Shown here piece by piece: positions 55,393 to 64,000 of a stretch of DNA of 64,000 nt. Position numbers and translations under genes: made by a program. The DNA is from Methanolinea sp. (GTDB lineage Archaea > Halobacteriota > Methanomicrobia > Methanomicrobiales > Methanospirillaceae). The stretch covers positions 1-64,000 of the forward strand of contig JARYMB010000002.1 of the NCBI GenBank assembly GCA_029907345.1, in the 5' to 3' direction. A model generated the notes under the pieces. That model was given only the letters and a program-made list of their open reading frames with translations. It searched no databases and had not been told where the DNA came from. Position 1 is the first letter of the stretch. Each line of letters opens with the position of its first letter.

Positions 55393-56384
55393 AGGTCACA
55401 CTCATGCATGGTGCGGGGGGAGAGGTCATGGGGGAGCTCCTCCAGATCCTGACCCGGATGGAGCACCGCAATGCAGGCGGCATCGGTCTTGAATCCCTCG
55501 ACGATGGTGCGGTTATCCCCCTCGGCGGGCAGAACATTGTTTTTACGACCGATTCCCACGTGGTCCGGCCGGTATTCTTCCCGGGCGGGGATATCGGGAG
55601 GCTCGCGGTCTGCGGGACCGTCAACGACCTGGCCATGATGGGTGGCAGGCCCGTCGCCCTCTCCTGCAGCATGGTCATCGAGGAAGGCTTCGATTCCAAA
55701 GACCTGGAGAAGATTGTTTCATCGATGGACGCTGCACTCGGAGAATGCGGTGCGAGCATTGTGACCGGGGACACCAAGGTGCTCGAGAAGGGAGCCCTTG
55801 ACGGGATCGTGGTGAACACTGCCGGGATAGGGGTTGCAGAAAGAATCATCCGCGACTGCACGCTCCAGCCCGGTGATGCCATCATCGTGAACGGCACTCT
55901 CGGTGACCACGGGCTGACCATCATGGCCGAGCGTGCCGGGCTCTCGCTGGGCTCGCAGCTGAAGTCCGATGTCGCACCGCTCTGGAACCTCGTTGCCGGG
56001 GCACTCGCAGCAGGGGACATCCACGCGATGAAGGACCCGACCCGCGGCGGATTTGCAAGTGCCATCAACGAGATGGCAAGGAAGAGCAGGGTGGGCGTGA
56101 GGATCAGGGAAGAACTGATCCCCCTCAAAAAGAGCGTCAGGAGTGCATCGGAGATGCTCGGGATCGATCCCCTCCAGGTTGCAAACGAGGGCAAGGTCGT
56201 GATGGGTGTTGCCGGGAAGGATGCGGAAGCGGTCCTTGCAGCACTGCGCTCCCATCCCTACGGGAAGGACGCAGCAATCATCGGGAATGTCGTGGCCGGG
56301 TCGGGTGTGATCCTCGAGACCGAGATCGGCGGGGAACGGTTCATCGAACCCCCGATTGGCGATCCTGTCCCTAGGGTCTGCTAG
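55389..56384 (+). CDS. hypE: Hydrogenase maturation protein HypE
   Basis: 331 residues. AIR-synthase-like fold with HGAGGEVM at the start, FTTDSHVVRPVFFPGGDIG and DPTRGGFASAINEMA, and the essential C-terminal PRVC, whose Cys carries the carbamoyl then cyano group passed to HypD. It is translationally coupled to hypA. Its TAG stop shares bases with the stop of the convergent DUF447 gene (56381-56384). Confidence 0.96.
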   Translation: MKVTLMHGAGGEVMGELLQILTRMEHRNAGGIGLESLDDGAVIPLGGQNIVFTTDSHVVRPVFFPGGDIGRLAVCGTVNDLAMMGGRPVALSCSMVIEEGFDSKDLEKIVSSMDAALGECGASIVTGDTKVLEKGALDGIVVNTAGIGVAERIIRDCTLQPGDAIIVNGTLGDHGLTIMAERAGLSLGSQLKSDVAPLWNLVAGALAAGDIHAMKDPTRGGFASAINEMARKSRVGVRIREELIPLKKSVRSASEMLGIDPLQVANEGKVVMGVAGKDAEAVLAALRSHPYGKDAAIIGNVVAGSGVILETEIGGERFIEPPIGDPVPRVC

Positions 56385-56959
56385 GTCGCCCGAAAACCGC
56401 ATTCCCTGAACAGTATCTCCTCGAGAAGTGCCAGGGCCTCCTTCTCACGGGGACCGCCGCACCTCCGGACGATGGAGGCGTGATGCGAAATGAGCCGTCC
56501 CAGCTGGGAATCCTCCCGCCGGATGTACCGTGTCGCATGGATCGTGGCCTCTATCACGCTCGAAAAACCCCTGTTGACCGGGTGGATTGTAGGGGAACAG
56601 ACCTCCTCGCGAAGGGGGGTCAGATTGACAACCAGGGCCTCGCCTGTATCCCGTGTTACTTCGGCACGGAATGCTACCCAGGCCTCCGCCCGGGAAAGCC
56701 TCTGCACCACAAGGTCACCGACGGTCTCAAGGGAAAAATAACGGGGTTCGAGATCCGAGAAGGCAGTTTTGACGTAAAGCACAGGGTCGTATACGATGTT
56801 TGCAACGACCCAGCCATACCGGGAAATGTTTTGGGACGTGTGACTGCCATGGAAGACGACCATCGTGTGGCTGCCGCTGCGGAGGATGATTCCCATGGGT
56901 GCCGCATTGTCCCTCGTTGTCGCGATGACCTCGTTGATTCCTTCCTTCAGCAGTCCCAT
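56381..56959 (-). CDS. DUF447 protein (FMN-binding split-barrel-like)
   Basis: 192 residues. MGLLKEGINEVIATTRDNAAPMG begins the DUF447 split barrel, and NIVYDPVLYVKTAF and NRGFSSVIEATIHATRY are conserved blocks. Homologues occur in methanogens and in the C1-transfer gene sets of methylotrophic bacteria, so a role near pterin or methanofuran synthesis is possible. The start at 56959 overlaps the preceding gene by 13 bases. Confidence 0.85.
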   Translation of the reverse strand: MGLLKEGINEVIATTRDNAAPMGIILRSGSHTMVVFHGSHTSQNISRYGWVVANIVYDPVLYVKTAFSDLEPRYFSLETVGDLVVQRLSRAEAWVAFRAEVTRDTGEALVVNLTPLREEVCSPTIHPVNRGFSSVIEATIHATRYIRREDSQLGRLISHHASIVRRCGGPREKEALALLEEILFRECGFRAT

Positions 56960-57762
56960 TCCCAGCCCTCTCCAAGGGCAGTGTAGATCGATGCGATGAT
57001 AATATCTGCGATGGAACCCGGGTTGATCCCCTTCCCGATGCACTCCTGGTCGAATGCTGCGAGGTCACGTACGCCTTCAAGGACCTCCCGTGCCCTCCTC
57101 ATGGTCATTCCGGCAACTTCCGGACCGTGTTTCTTGATGATGAATGTGTCGGGTTCCAGGGCAAGCAGCGAGAGGAAAGCCTGAACTATTCCCTGCCTCC
57201 CGCACCCTGCCGCGTGCAGGAGATCTGCTCCTCTCCGGGTCATCTGGAAACCTGAAACCCACTCCCGCGCCACCATGTCCCTCGGGGCAGAATAGAGCAT
57301 GAGGTCATAGAGCGTCATCCCTCTTTTTCGTATCTCCTCAAGGGATGACGGGTCGTTCACATCGAGTTCGTGCCCGGGAATGACCCTGACACGTGTCTTT
57401 CCAAATGCGCGGTAAAATTCCACCGTGTCCTCGACGGTGGTTTCCCCAACGAGCCTTCTTGCACCCTCGATACCGTCACCCGCAACGAGGGGCACAAGGA
57501 GGATGAATGCGCCGAAATGGGTGTTTCCACCCGAGTGGCCGCCCGTGCGTTCAACAGCCTCGTGGATGAGACTTCCCAGTCCCCTGCCGCCCCTCTCTGC
57601 GGCTTCCAGTGCCGGGCCTGCCATGATGGCCGAAGCAAGAAAATGTTCGAGGCGCGTGGTGGGAAAGTCGTGGCAACGGTCCACGTTGCCGGGTTTGGGA
57701 AAGGCCGATACCTCAAGGACCATTGCGAGCTGGGCGCGTTGTGCACGTGTGAGGTTCCGCAT
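56947..57762 (-). CDS. CitG-like triphosphoribosyl-dephospho-CoA synthase family protein
   Basis: 271 residues. EVSAFPKPGNVDR, GGNTHFGAFILL and the C-terminal GINPGSIADI motifs match the CitG/MdcB family, which attaches a phosphoribosyl unit to dephospho-CoA in bacteria. Methanogens have no citrate lyase, so the real acceptor is different and unknown. It overlaps the marker-9 gene by 50 bases and DUF447 by 13; the three form one operon. Confidence 0.85.
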   Translation of the reverse strand: MRNLTRAQRAQLAMVLEVSAFPKPGNVDRCHDFPTTRLEHFLASAIMAGPALEAAERGGRGLGSLIHEAVERTGGHSGGNTHFGAFILLVPLVAGDGIEGARRLVGETTVEDTVEFYRAFGKTRVRVIPGHELDVNDPSSLEEIRKRGMTLYDLMLYSAPRDMVAREWVSGFQMTRRGADLLHAAGCGRQGIVQAFLSLLALEPDTFIIKKHGPEVAGMTMRRAREVLEGVRDLAAFDQECIGKGINPGSIADIIIASIYTALGEGWEWDC

Positions 57763-58882
57763 TCCTTGAAAAGAGATGTTGTATGATCTTATCAGCCAAT
57801 TGCTTCTTCTGCCTCATGTACTCCTGCCGGGAGAGGCCGGACTGGACAAGCGTCATGTCCCGGAACATGCAGGGCGAGGAGACCTTGCAGCACCATGCCA
57901 GGCTCCCGAAACACGTCTGGGCACCCGGCTCAAGGGGCGTTCCGGCAACCGCCTTCTGCTTGAAGTCCAGGTACTCTTCGCGGGAAAGCCCCAGCCTGTC
58001 GAGCGTGGGCAGCAGGGGGCAGTTCTTGACAGGCATGCAGCAGAACGTGAGTGCCCTGATATCCCCGCCGCGGCAGAGCTGCTTGGGGGCATTGTACCAT
58101 CCCTGTTCATCCGTGAAACGTTCGATGGCGGCATCAAGCCCTGCAAGCGTGCGGACATCTGCGTTCCGTGCGAGGGAGACAAGGTCGGCGCCGTGCGAGA
58201 ACATCTCCCTCACCCTGTCGAAGGTGTTCATGGAATTGTTCGCGATGAGGACCAGCGGGCACGAGTTCCTCATCTGCCGCACTTTCTGGTAGTCATAGTC
58301 CATCAGGTCGACATGGATGATGTCGGCGCCGGCCTTCCATATTTTCCGTGCGAGGAGGCGGTCATCGGGACTCACGCCTGCCCGGATCTTTACCGAGACA
58401 GAGACATCCTCGCGTTTCAAAGCCCTGATCTCTTCTGCGAGGAGGTCGGTATGGGAAAGGAGGTATTCACCGGAACGCGCTTCTACCATCGGTTCCTGCC
58501 TGCAGTGGGCATCGATCTCGTAGATGACCTGGTCACCGAGGTGGGAAGCAACCTCTGCAAACGATTCAGGTGAACTTCCCCGGAGGTTCAACCCGCATAC
58601 GAGACCCGATCCTTCGAGCCGCCGGACCTGTCCTGACAGTTCTTCCACAGGGTCCTCGAACAGAAATTCCCTGCGACCGGACCTTTCCAGGACCCTGCTT
58701 GCCTCCATCGTGGGAGCATCGATCGAGAAACCTCCAAGGAACGCGACACCGACATGGGATGCGCGGGCAAGGGCATAGTCCGCATCCACGATTCCAGCCA
58801 TTGCTGAGAGAGCCAGGGGGGTCCTGACAACCTGCCCGTTCAGGAGAAGATCATACCGCTCAAAACTGCGCATCATTTCCAT
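57713..58882 (-). CDS. Methanogenesis marker protein 9
   Basis: 389 residues. A TIM-barrel dihydrouridine-synthase-like part (MAGIVDADYALA; VKIRAGVSPDD; LMDYDYQKV) is followed by a Cys-rich C-terminus with CCMPVKNCPL and CFGSLAWCCKVSSPCMFRD, which identifies marker protein 9. It is found essentially only in methanogens, so it probably acts on a methanogenic cofactor or enzyme. It heads the marker9-CitG-DUF447 operon. Confidence 0.92.
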   Translation of the reverse strand: MEMMRSFERYDLLLNGQVVRTPLALSAMAGIVDADYALARASHVGVAFLGGFSIDAPTMEASRVLERSGRREFLFEDPVEELSGQVRRLEGSGLVCGLNLRGSSPESFAEVASHLGDQVIYEIDAHCRQEPMVEARSGEYLLSHTDLLAEEIRALKREDVSVSVKIRAGVSPDDRLLARKIWKAGADIIHVDLMDYDYQKVRQMRNSCPLVLIANNSMNTFDRVREMFSHGADLVSLARNADVRTLAGLDAAIERFTDEQGWYNAPKQLCRGGDIRALTFCCMPVKNCPLLPTLDRLGLSREEYLDFKQKAVAGTPLEPGAQTCFGSLAWCCKVSSPCMFRDMTLVQSGLSRQEYMRQKKQLADKIIQHLFSRNAEPHTCTTRPARNGP

Positions 58883-59082
58883 CGGTGGACCATCCGCCCC
58901 ACATCGGATCCGCGGTATCCGAAGTTCTTATAAATATGATGTCTCTGGATATAAAGGTAAACTATCCGCAGTTGGAAAAAAAGTCCTCCATCTTCCGTTT
59001 CAATCCCATTTCCCCCGATAAACGACTGCCTATGCAGTAAGCGGGACGACGGCACGGCAATGGAGATTCCGTGAGTATTACA

Positions 59083-59155
59083 TTTAAATATCCTTCATCT
59101 TAAATCGGCAACCATTTTACCCATGCTCGTAATACCGTATGGTATATGGGTAAAA
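59083..59155 (+). promoter_or_regulatory. F430 operon promoter and start-codon hairpin
   Basis: A TATA-like TTTAAATA lies at 59083-59090, placing the transcript start near 59110. TTTTACCCAT (59115-59124) is the exact reverse complement of ATGGGTAAAA (59146-59155), which contains the cfbA ATG. Between them ATACC (59132-59136) and GGTAT (59141-59145) pair around a GTAT loop. The 7-nt GCTCGTA on the left arm stays unpaired. The same symmetry could also be a repressor-binding site at the transcription start. Confidence 0.55.
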
Positions 59156-59547
59156 CAGGACTGTTACTGGTCGGGCATGGGAGCAAACTGCCCTATAACA
59201 AGGAACTTGTCGAAAGTACCGCACGGCTCATCGGGGACAGGTGCCCGGGATACGTGATCCGGTGCGGGTTCATGAATATCAACTCCCCGACCATCAGGGA
59301 AGCCCTCGAGCAGTTCCGGAAAGATGCAATCGATGTCCTCGTGGTGGTACCTCTTTTCCTTGCCAAGGGAGTACACATCCTCGAAGATATTCCCGGTGAA
59401 ATCGGCCTTGCAAAAGGCCAGGTGAAGGGAGAATTCGCCCTCAACGGAAAGACCATTCCACTCCTCTATGCAGACCCCATCGGGAGTGACCCCCTCCTCG
59501 CCGACCTGATGATCAAGAACGCTGAACGGGCATTAAGGGAACTCTAG
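59146..59547 (+). CDS. cfbA: Sirohydrochlorin nickelochelatase CfbA
   Basis: 133 residues, the short CbiX-type chelatase. LLLVGHGSK carries the N-terminal metal-binding His, and VVPLFLAKGVHI the second His. It inserts Ni into sirohydrochlorin as the first committed step of coenzyme F430 synthesis. It opens the operon cfbA-cfbE-cfbD-cfbB. Its ATG sits in the inverted repeat of 59115-59155. Confidence 0.95.
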   Translation: MGKTGLLLVGHGSKLPYNKELVESTARLIGDRCPGYVIRCGFMNINSPTIREALEQFRKDAIDVLVVVPLFLAKGVHILEDIPGEIGLAKGQVKGEFALNGKTIPLLYADPIGSDPLLADLMIKNAERALREL

Positions 59548-59557
59548 ATTACTCCCC

Positions 59558-60766
59558 ATGCGCATCCTCGTCCTCGATACCATCCATGGTGGCAGGACAA
59601 TTGCCCATGCCCTCCGGGAAAGGGGCCATGCCGTTGAAACGGTCGATATATACAGGGGACGGGAGGGAATCAGCCCGTCTGATGCACGTTCCGGGGACTA
59701 CGAGATGATCATCGCACCCGTCCACCTCGATCCCGGTCATGTGCTCCTCCGCGAATTGCCCGCCCCCCTCGTCACGCACCACGAGGCTGTACGCTGGATC
59801 ATCGGGAAAAAGGCCCCTGCCCGGTTCATCGAGGTGACAGGTGCACGGGGAAAGACCACGACTGCCAGTGCACTGGCTCACGTCATGCAGGGTCCCGGCA
59901 TCCTCCATACGTCCCTGGGGACAATTCGTCTGCCTGAAAAGGAGACTATCGGAAGGACGGGGATTACACCTGCCTCGCTTATTGCAGCGGCACACTCTGC
60001 ATATTCCCAGAACCGCTGGCTCATCGGGGAAGTGTCGCTTGGTTTCGTGGGTGCGGGCAACCTGGGGGTTCTCTCCTCCGCCGGAACCTATGCATTCGGC
60101 GCGGGAAAGAGGGATGCGCTCTCTGAAAAACTCCGGTCCGGAAACAGGCTGCCCCTCGTCATTGTGCCTCCGGGGTTCGGGCGGTCCGGAAACAGGCTCC
60201 CTGCCGATACAGTTGCCGTTTCTGAAGGAAGCACGTGCCGGTACGAATGGGAGGGGATAACTGGCAGGTACGAAAACCCCCTCCTCGGGACGGAGGCTTA
60301 CCGCGATCCCCTCCTCATTGCGACGGCAGCAGCCTGCGTCCTTGGCATCGACCCTTCCCCCCTTGCCGGTTTTGCGCCGCTGGAGGGAAGAAAAACCGTT
60401 TCATGGGTCGGCAGAACTCTCGTCGTGGACGATTCCAACTCGGGAACCTGTGCGGAAACAGCCCGTGACGCAATCCGCCTCGCCCGTGCAAGGGCAGGGA
60501 TACCCTCGCCCCTGACTCTCGTTATCGGAAAGGAAGCAGGGGCGATCTGCGAAGGTTTCCCGCCGGACGAGATTGCATCGGTCATCAGGACAGAGTCCCC
60601 CGATAACGTCATCCTCGTCGGGGATTATGACCCGGATGAGGTCTGTCATGCGTGGGAAGGGGGAGGCCGCGTCCTGCAGGCACGCACCCTCGGGGAGGGG
60701 AGGGCCCGTGCGTTGCAGGTTCCTGATGGGAGCATTGTTGTCCTCGCGGTGAAAACATGGCGTTGA
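59558..60766 (+). CDS. cfbE: Coenzyme F430 synthase CfbE (Mur ligase family)
   Basis: 402 residues. P-loop VTGARGKTTTASA, then KTVSWVGRTLVVDDSNSGT and other Mur-ligase motifs. CfbE closes the sixth carbocycle in the last step of F430 formation, with ATP. It lies ten bases after cfbA and overlaps cfbD by ten bases. Confidence 0.93.
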   Translation: MRILVLDTIHGGRTIAHALRERGHAVETVDIYRGREGISPSDARSGDYEMIIAPVHLDPGHVLLRELPAPLVTHHEAVRWIIGKKAPARFIEVTGARGKTTTASALAHVMQGPGILHTSLGTIRLPEKETIGRTGITPASLIAAAHSAYSQNRWLIGEVSLGFVGAGNLGVLSSAGTYAFGAGKRDALSEKLRSGNRLPLVIVPPGFGRSGNRLPADTVAVSEGSTCRYEWEGITGRYENPLLGTEAYRDPLLIATAAACVLGIDPSPLAGFAPLEGRKTVSWVGRTLVVDDSNSGTCAETARDAIRLARARAGIPSPLTLVIGKEAGAICEGFPPDEIASVIRTESPDNVILVGDYDPDEVCHAWEGGGRVLQARTLGEGRARALQVPDGSIVVLAVKTWR

Positions 60767-61836
60767 AGACGATGAAGTACATGCAGCCCCGGCCGAGTTC
60801 CATCGTTGCCGCCCTTTACACGGCGAGGGATCTCGGGGTCGATGTATCGATCCTCCACGGCCCCTCGGGGTGTTCGTTCAAGCATGCGAGGCTGCTCGAG
60901 GAAGACGGGATGAGGGTGCTGACAACATCACTTGCCGATCACGAGTTCATTTTCGGTGGGCAGCAACCCCTTGAAGCAGTGCTCGAGTACGCGGAGAGGA
61001 CTTTCTCTCCCCGGCGGATGGCCGTCATCGGGACGTGCGTCTCCATGATCATCGGCGAAGACCTCCAGGCAGCAATCCGGAACTCGGGGATTTCGACCCC
61101 GACCATACCGGTCGAGATCCATGCCGGTTACCCTGAAAACATCGCGGGCGTCATAGCAACCCTCGAACCTGCGGCGGCACAGGGGTGGATATCACAGGAG
61201 GAACTGGAGAGGCAGAAGTACCTCCTCGGGAAGGCAAACGAGGTTGAACGGCTCAGGGGCGCAGCATCAAAGCCATACATCGAACCATCCCGCGGTGACC
61301 TCAAGCACGTGGCGGCAAAACGCCTCCTGGCCCTCGCCGACTCGGGGAAAACGGGTGTCGCCATCATGAACGCAAAGAAGGAGACGGCATACATGTTTGC
61401 CGACGAACTCATTGCCCTCCACGACGCCCGGCCCGGGGCGGACATCACGTTTATTGCAAACCTCGAGGAGAAGGGGCTGCCCAAGGTGAGAGAGGATGCC
61501 CGCCGGATCCGGACGGAAATGGAGGCAAAAAGCCTGGATCTCCGGCTGTGCGGAGCCCTCGACGAATACGGTGCGAATGGAGATGCATTAGGGGAGGTCA
61601 TTTGCTCCATCTCGCCTGAATTTGCATTCATCGTCGGAGTCCCCCATGCAATACCCCCTTCTGCTCTCCAGGGAATCGAGTGCATCTCGGTCACGAATGG
61701 TCCCCGCCAGGTGGAACCTCTCCGGGAGCAGGGCCATCGCATTGTTGTGGTCGAAGTGGACCTCCACCCGCGGACGCTCGGGGTGAGGAGTATCGTGGAG
61801 AGTGAGCTCGGGGCGGTCATCAGGAGCATGGCATGA
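60757..61836 (+). CDS. cfbD: Ni-sirohydrochlorin a,c-diamide reductive cyclase subunit CfbD
   Basis: 359 residues, NifD-like. SILHGPSGCSFKHARLL (Cys 39), LADHEFIFGGQQPLEAVLEY and VIGTCVSMIIGEDL show the component 1 fold. CfbD with the NifH-like CfbC reduces the nickel-tetrapyrrole ring. The three-Cys order of the short component 1 proteins at 46620-48789 is not kept (the first Cys is missing). cfbC is not in this operon. It overlaps cfbB by four bases. Confidence 0.95.
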   Translation: MALKTMKYMQPRPSSIVAALYTARDLGVDVSILHGPSGCSFKHARLLEEDGMRVLTTSLADHEFIFGGQQPLEAVLEYAERTFSPRRMAVIGTCVSMIIGEDLQAAIRNSGISTPTIPVEIHAGYPENIAGVIATLEPAAAQGWISQEELERQKYLLGKANEVERLRGAASKPYIEPSRGDLKHVAAKRLLALADSGKTGVAIMNAKKETAYMFADELIALHDARPGADITFIANLEEKGLPKVREDARRIRTEMEAKSLDLRLCGALDEYGANGDALGEVICSISPEFAFIVGVPHAIPPSALQGIECISVTNGPRQVEPLREQGHRIVVVEVDLHPRTLGVRSIVESELGAVIRSMA

Positions 61837-63215
61837 AGGCGCTGATGGTAGCGGGTGACCGTTCCGGGAGCGGCAAGACGAGTGTCACCCTTGCCATTGC
61901 ATCCGCCCTCTCCCGCAGGATGGCTGTCCAGACGTTCAAGGTCGGGATGGATTACATCGACCCGTCGTACCTCTCGGCAGTAACGGGACGACCCTGCCGT
62001 AACCTCGATACATTCGTGATGAGCCCGGATCAGGTTCTCTCCGTGTTTGCCAACGGGTGCCGTGGCGCAGACATCGCCATCATCGAGGGTGTCAGGGGAC
62101 TGTACGAGGGGGCTGAAGCACTCGGTGATTCCGGGAGCAGTGCATCTGTCGCACGGATCCTCGATGTTCCTGTTGTCCTCGTGGTGAACGCACGGAGTAT
62201 CACCCGGAGCGCCGCTGCGATCGTCCGGGGTTTCCAGTCGTTTGATCCCTCGATTCGGATTGCGGGTGTGATCCTCAACAACGTTGCCGGGGAAAAACAC
62301 GCGGAGAAGGCCAAAATGGCCGTGGAACATTACTGCGGCGTGCCTGTTCTAGGCACCGTCCCCCGGAATCCGGAACTCGAACTCGGGATGCGTCACCTGG
62401 GGCTCGTGCCGTTCAGGGAAGGCCAGGAGACAGGAGGTTTCCGGGAGAAGATCGGGACAATCACAGAGGCAGTCCGGCAGGCAGTCGACCCCGGCGTTAT
62501 CCTGGGAATTGCACGCGAGGTTTCTCTGCCGGAAGGGGAGGCCCCCTGGTTCTCCCGCACGAAAAAACAGGATATCAGGATAGGTATCGCGTATGACCAC
62601 GTTTTCAACTTCTACTATGCAGACCTCTTTGATATTCTGGAAGCACAGGGGTGCAGGGTCGTCTTCTTTTCCCCGGCATCCGGCGACCTTCCCGATGCCG
62701 ACGGGTACATCATCGGCGGAGGGTACCCCGAGATGCATGCCCCGGCCCTTGCGGAGAACCAGAACATGCTCGGGGAGATCAGGGAACGCTCGCGGGAGGG
62801 TACCCCCATATACGCGGAGTGCGGGGGGCTCATGTACCTGACCCGGGAACTTGTATTGAAGGAGGGGTGGCTGGGGAGAAAGGCAGAGGAGAGGTACCCC
62901 CTGTCCGGCGTTTTTCCGGGAAAGACGGTCATGCCAGCGAGCCGGGTCGTTGCCTATATTTCCGGGGAGAGCAGCGCGGAATCCCCCATGGGAGCATCCC
63001 GGTTCAGGGGGCACGAGTTCCACTACTCCGCGGTACTGCTGCCACACGATACCCGTTTCGTATACAGGCTCTCGAGGGGGCAGGGAATATGCGATGGACA
63101 GGATGGTGCACTCGTCCGGAAGACCCTCGGGAGCTTTTCGCATCTCCACCCGGTCGGGAGCCATGCCATGTTTTCGAGGTTCCTCGAGACCTGCCGTGAT
63201 TCCCGCGAGGCGTGA
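61833..63215 (+). CDS. cfbB: Ni-sirohydrochlorin a,c-diamide synthase CfbB
   Basis: 460 residues. [17 protein letters not shown] and the [17 protein letters not shown] stretch form the N-terminal ATPase domain; [14 protein letters not shown] (catalytic Cys) and GHEFHYSA (His) form the glutamine amidotransferase domain, as in CobB/CbiA. It amidates the a and c side chains. The operon context favours CfbB over cobyrinate diamide synthase. Last gene of the F430 operon. Confidence 0.95.
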   Translation: MKALMVAGDRSGSGKTSVTLAIASALSRRMAVQTFKVGMDYIDPSYLSAVTGRPCRNLDTFVMSPDQVLSVFANGCRGADIAIIEGVRGLYEGAEALGDSGSSASVARILDVPVVLVVNARSITRSAAAIVRGFQSFDPSIRIAGVILNNVAGEKHAEKAKMAVEHYCGVPVLGTVPRNPELELGMRHLGLVPFREGQETGGFREKIGTITEAVRQAVDPGVILGIAREVSLPEGEAPWFSRTKKQDIRIGIAYDHVFNFYYADLFDILEAQGCRVVFFSPASGDLPDADGYIIGGGYPEMHAPALAENQNMLGEIRERSREGTPIYAECGGLMYLTRELVLKEGWLGRKAEERYPLSGVFPGKTVMPASRVVAYISGESSAESPMGASRFRGHEFHYSAVLLPHDTRFVYRLSRGQGICDGQDGALVRKTLGSFSHLHPVGSHAMFSRFLETCRDSREA

Positions 63216-63262
63216 ACCAATCAGCAGGTAAAAAATACTATGAGAGAACACTCTATGCTTGC

Positions 63263-64000
63263 ATGTTCGTTTACATAGACGGCACAATGTACCCCAAAGA
63301 GGAGGCAAAAATCTCTGTCTTCGACCATGGTCTCCTCTATGGCGACGGGGTTTTCGAAGGGATCCGCATGTACAACGGGCGCATTTTCCGGCTCCCTGAA
63401 CATCTCGACCGGCTCTACGATTCGGCCAAAGCAATCGATCTCTGCATCCCGCTGACGAAGGATCAGATGACTGCGGCAATCATCGAGACCGTCCGGAAGA
63501 ACGGGTTTAAGAATGCATACATCCGCCCGATCGTGACCCGGGGGGTGGGAGACCTCGGGCTCTGCCCGACAAAGTGTCCGAAGCCGACTGTCATCATCAT
63601 TGCAACGGAATGGGGGGCGATGTACGGCGACCTGTACGAGAAGGGCCTCCGGGCTGTCACCGTGTCCATCCGGCGGAACCCCTGCTGCACTCTCCCGCCC
63701 AACATCAAGTCCCTCAACTACCTCAACAACATCCTTGCAAAGATAGAGGCAAACTGCAAGGGAGGAGACGAGGCGATCATATTCGACATGCAGGGGCACA
63801 TCTCCGAGGGGTCGGGTGACAACATCTTCATCATCAAGAACGGTGTCATCTACACGCCCCCGACACTGAACAACCTGAGGGGGATAACCCGCATGGTGGT
63901 CCTCGAGAATGCAAAGGCGCTCGGGATACCCGTGGTGGAGACGAACCTCGGGTACTTCGACCTCTATACTGCCGACGAGGTCTTCGTGACCGGTACCGCA
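63263..64000 (+). CDS. ilvE: Branched-chain amino acid aminotransferase (3'-truncated by window end)
   Basis: 246 residues are visible, and the frame is open at the window end. [23 protein letters not shown] starts the class IV PLP fold, [21 protein letters not shown] is the family signature, and [11 protein letters not shown] contains the PLP-binding Lys; EGSGDNIFI is the cofactor-binding glutamate segment. It transaminates leucine, isoleucine and valine. It starts 47 bases after cfbB, so it may be read through or have its own promoter. Confidence 0.93.
   Translation, partial: MFVYIDGTMYPKEEAKISVFDHGLLYGDGVFEGIRMYNGRIFRLPEHLDRLYDSAKAIDLCIPLTKDQMTAAIIETVRKNGFKNAYIRPIVTRGVGDLGLCPTKCPKPTVIIIATEWGAMYGDLYEKGLRAVTVSIRRNPCCTLPPNIKSLNYLNNILAKIEANCKGGDEAIIFDMQGHISEGSGDNIFIIKNGVIYTPPTLNNLRGITRMVVLENAKALGIPVVETNLGYFDLYTADEVFVTGTA

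Noticed and set aside
59123-59256. Out-of-frame upstream ORF overlapping cfbA, starting at the ATG in the left hairpin arm
   Set aside because: It has no ribosome binding site or protein family and may only reflect the inverted repeat; kept in mind as a possible translational control.

Overview
The window is a contiguous, gene-dense piece of a euryarchaeal chromosome, most likely from a hydrogenotrophic methanogen of the order Methanomicrobiales. The support is a methanogen-only gene set: coenzyme F430 genes (cfbA, cfbE, cfbD, cfbB), methanogenesis marker protein 9, beta-RFAP synthase (methanopterin), an F420-type FrhB-family protein, the F420H2 oxidase FprA and HypA/D/E. Archaeal traits agree: tRNAs without encoded CCA, TATA-type promoters, diphthine synthase, a NusA-like KH protein and an archaeal-type phosphoribulokinase. 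I see no rRNA, CRISPR array, insertion sequence, phage gene or integrase.

Layout. 0.3-9.5 kb holds mixed housekeeping genes (creatininase family, UPF0316, N-formylglutamate amidohydrolase-like, GNAT, a LytS-like 5TM protein, 6-phospho-3-hexuloisomerase, tRNA-Arg, hypD, a MscS channel, tRNA-Thr). 9.5-18.2 kb is a nitrogen-assimilation block: amt-glnK, glnA, and a three-piece glutamate synthase followed by an FrhB-like subunit. All three promoters carry similar inverted repeats. 18.2-26 kb has two exported proteins (one a large papain-like protease), a radical SAM protein, two cis-prenyltransferase paralogues and PolX. 26-33.7 kb is a chemotaxis region: two MCPs, two CheW, CheR and an HTH-PAS-ATPase protein. 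33.8-39.6 kb is a probable operon: DtxR-FeoA fusion, FeoB, two KaiC-like proteins (one fused to a Ras-like GTPase), DphB and a DUF357 protein. 39.7-46.1 kb holds a flippase-like membrane protein, a BFN-domain protein, HisE, NusA-KH, a SIMPL protein and leuCDB-type genes.

46.1-49.6 kb holds the most unusual system: a NifH-like reductase followed by two short NifD/NifK-like proteins, all in one overlapping operon. 49.7-58.9 kb holds a TrkH transporter, phosphoribulokinase, FprA plus a 52-residue rubredoxin, beta-RFAP synthase, hypA-hypE, and an operon of marker protein 9, a CitG-like protein and DUF447. 59.1-63.2 kb is the F430 operon cfbA-cfbE-cfbD-cfbB, without cfbC, preceded by a hairpin that encloses the cfbA start codon. 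A branched-chain aminotransferase gene runs off the end.

How the parts fit. Ammonium enters through Amt (gated by GlnK), is fixed by GlnA, and passes to 2-oxoglutarate by a glutamate synthase probably fed by F420H2. Phosphoribulokinase and hexuloisomerase suggest the reductive hexulose-phosphate pathway. HypA/D/E mature NiFe hydrogenases, and the cfb operon makes the nickel cofactor of methyl-coenzyme M reductase.
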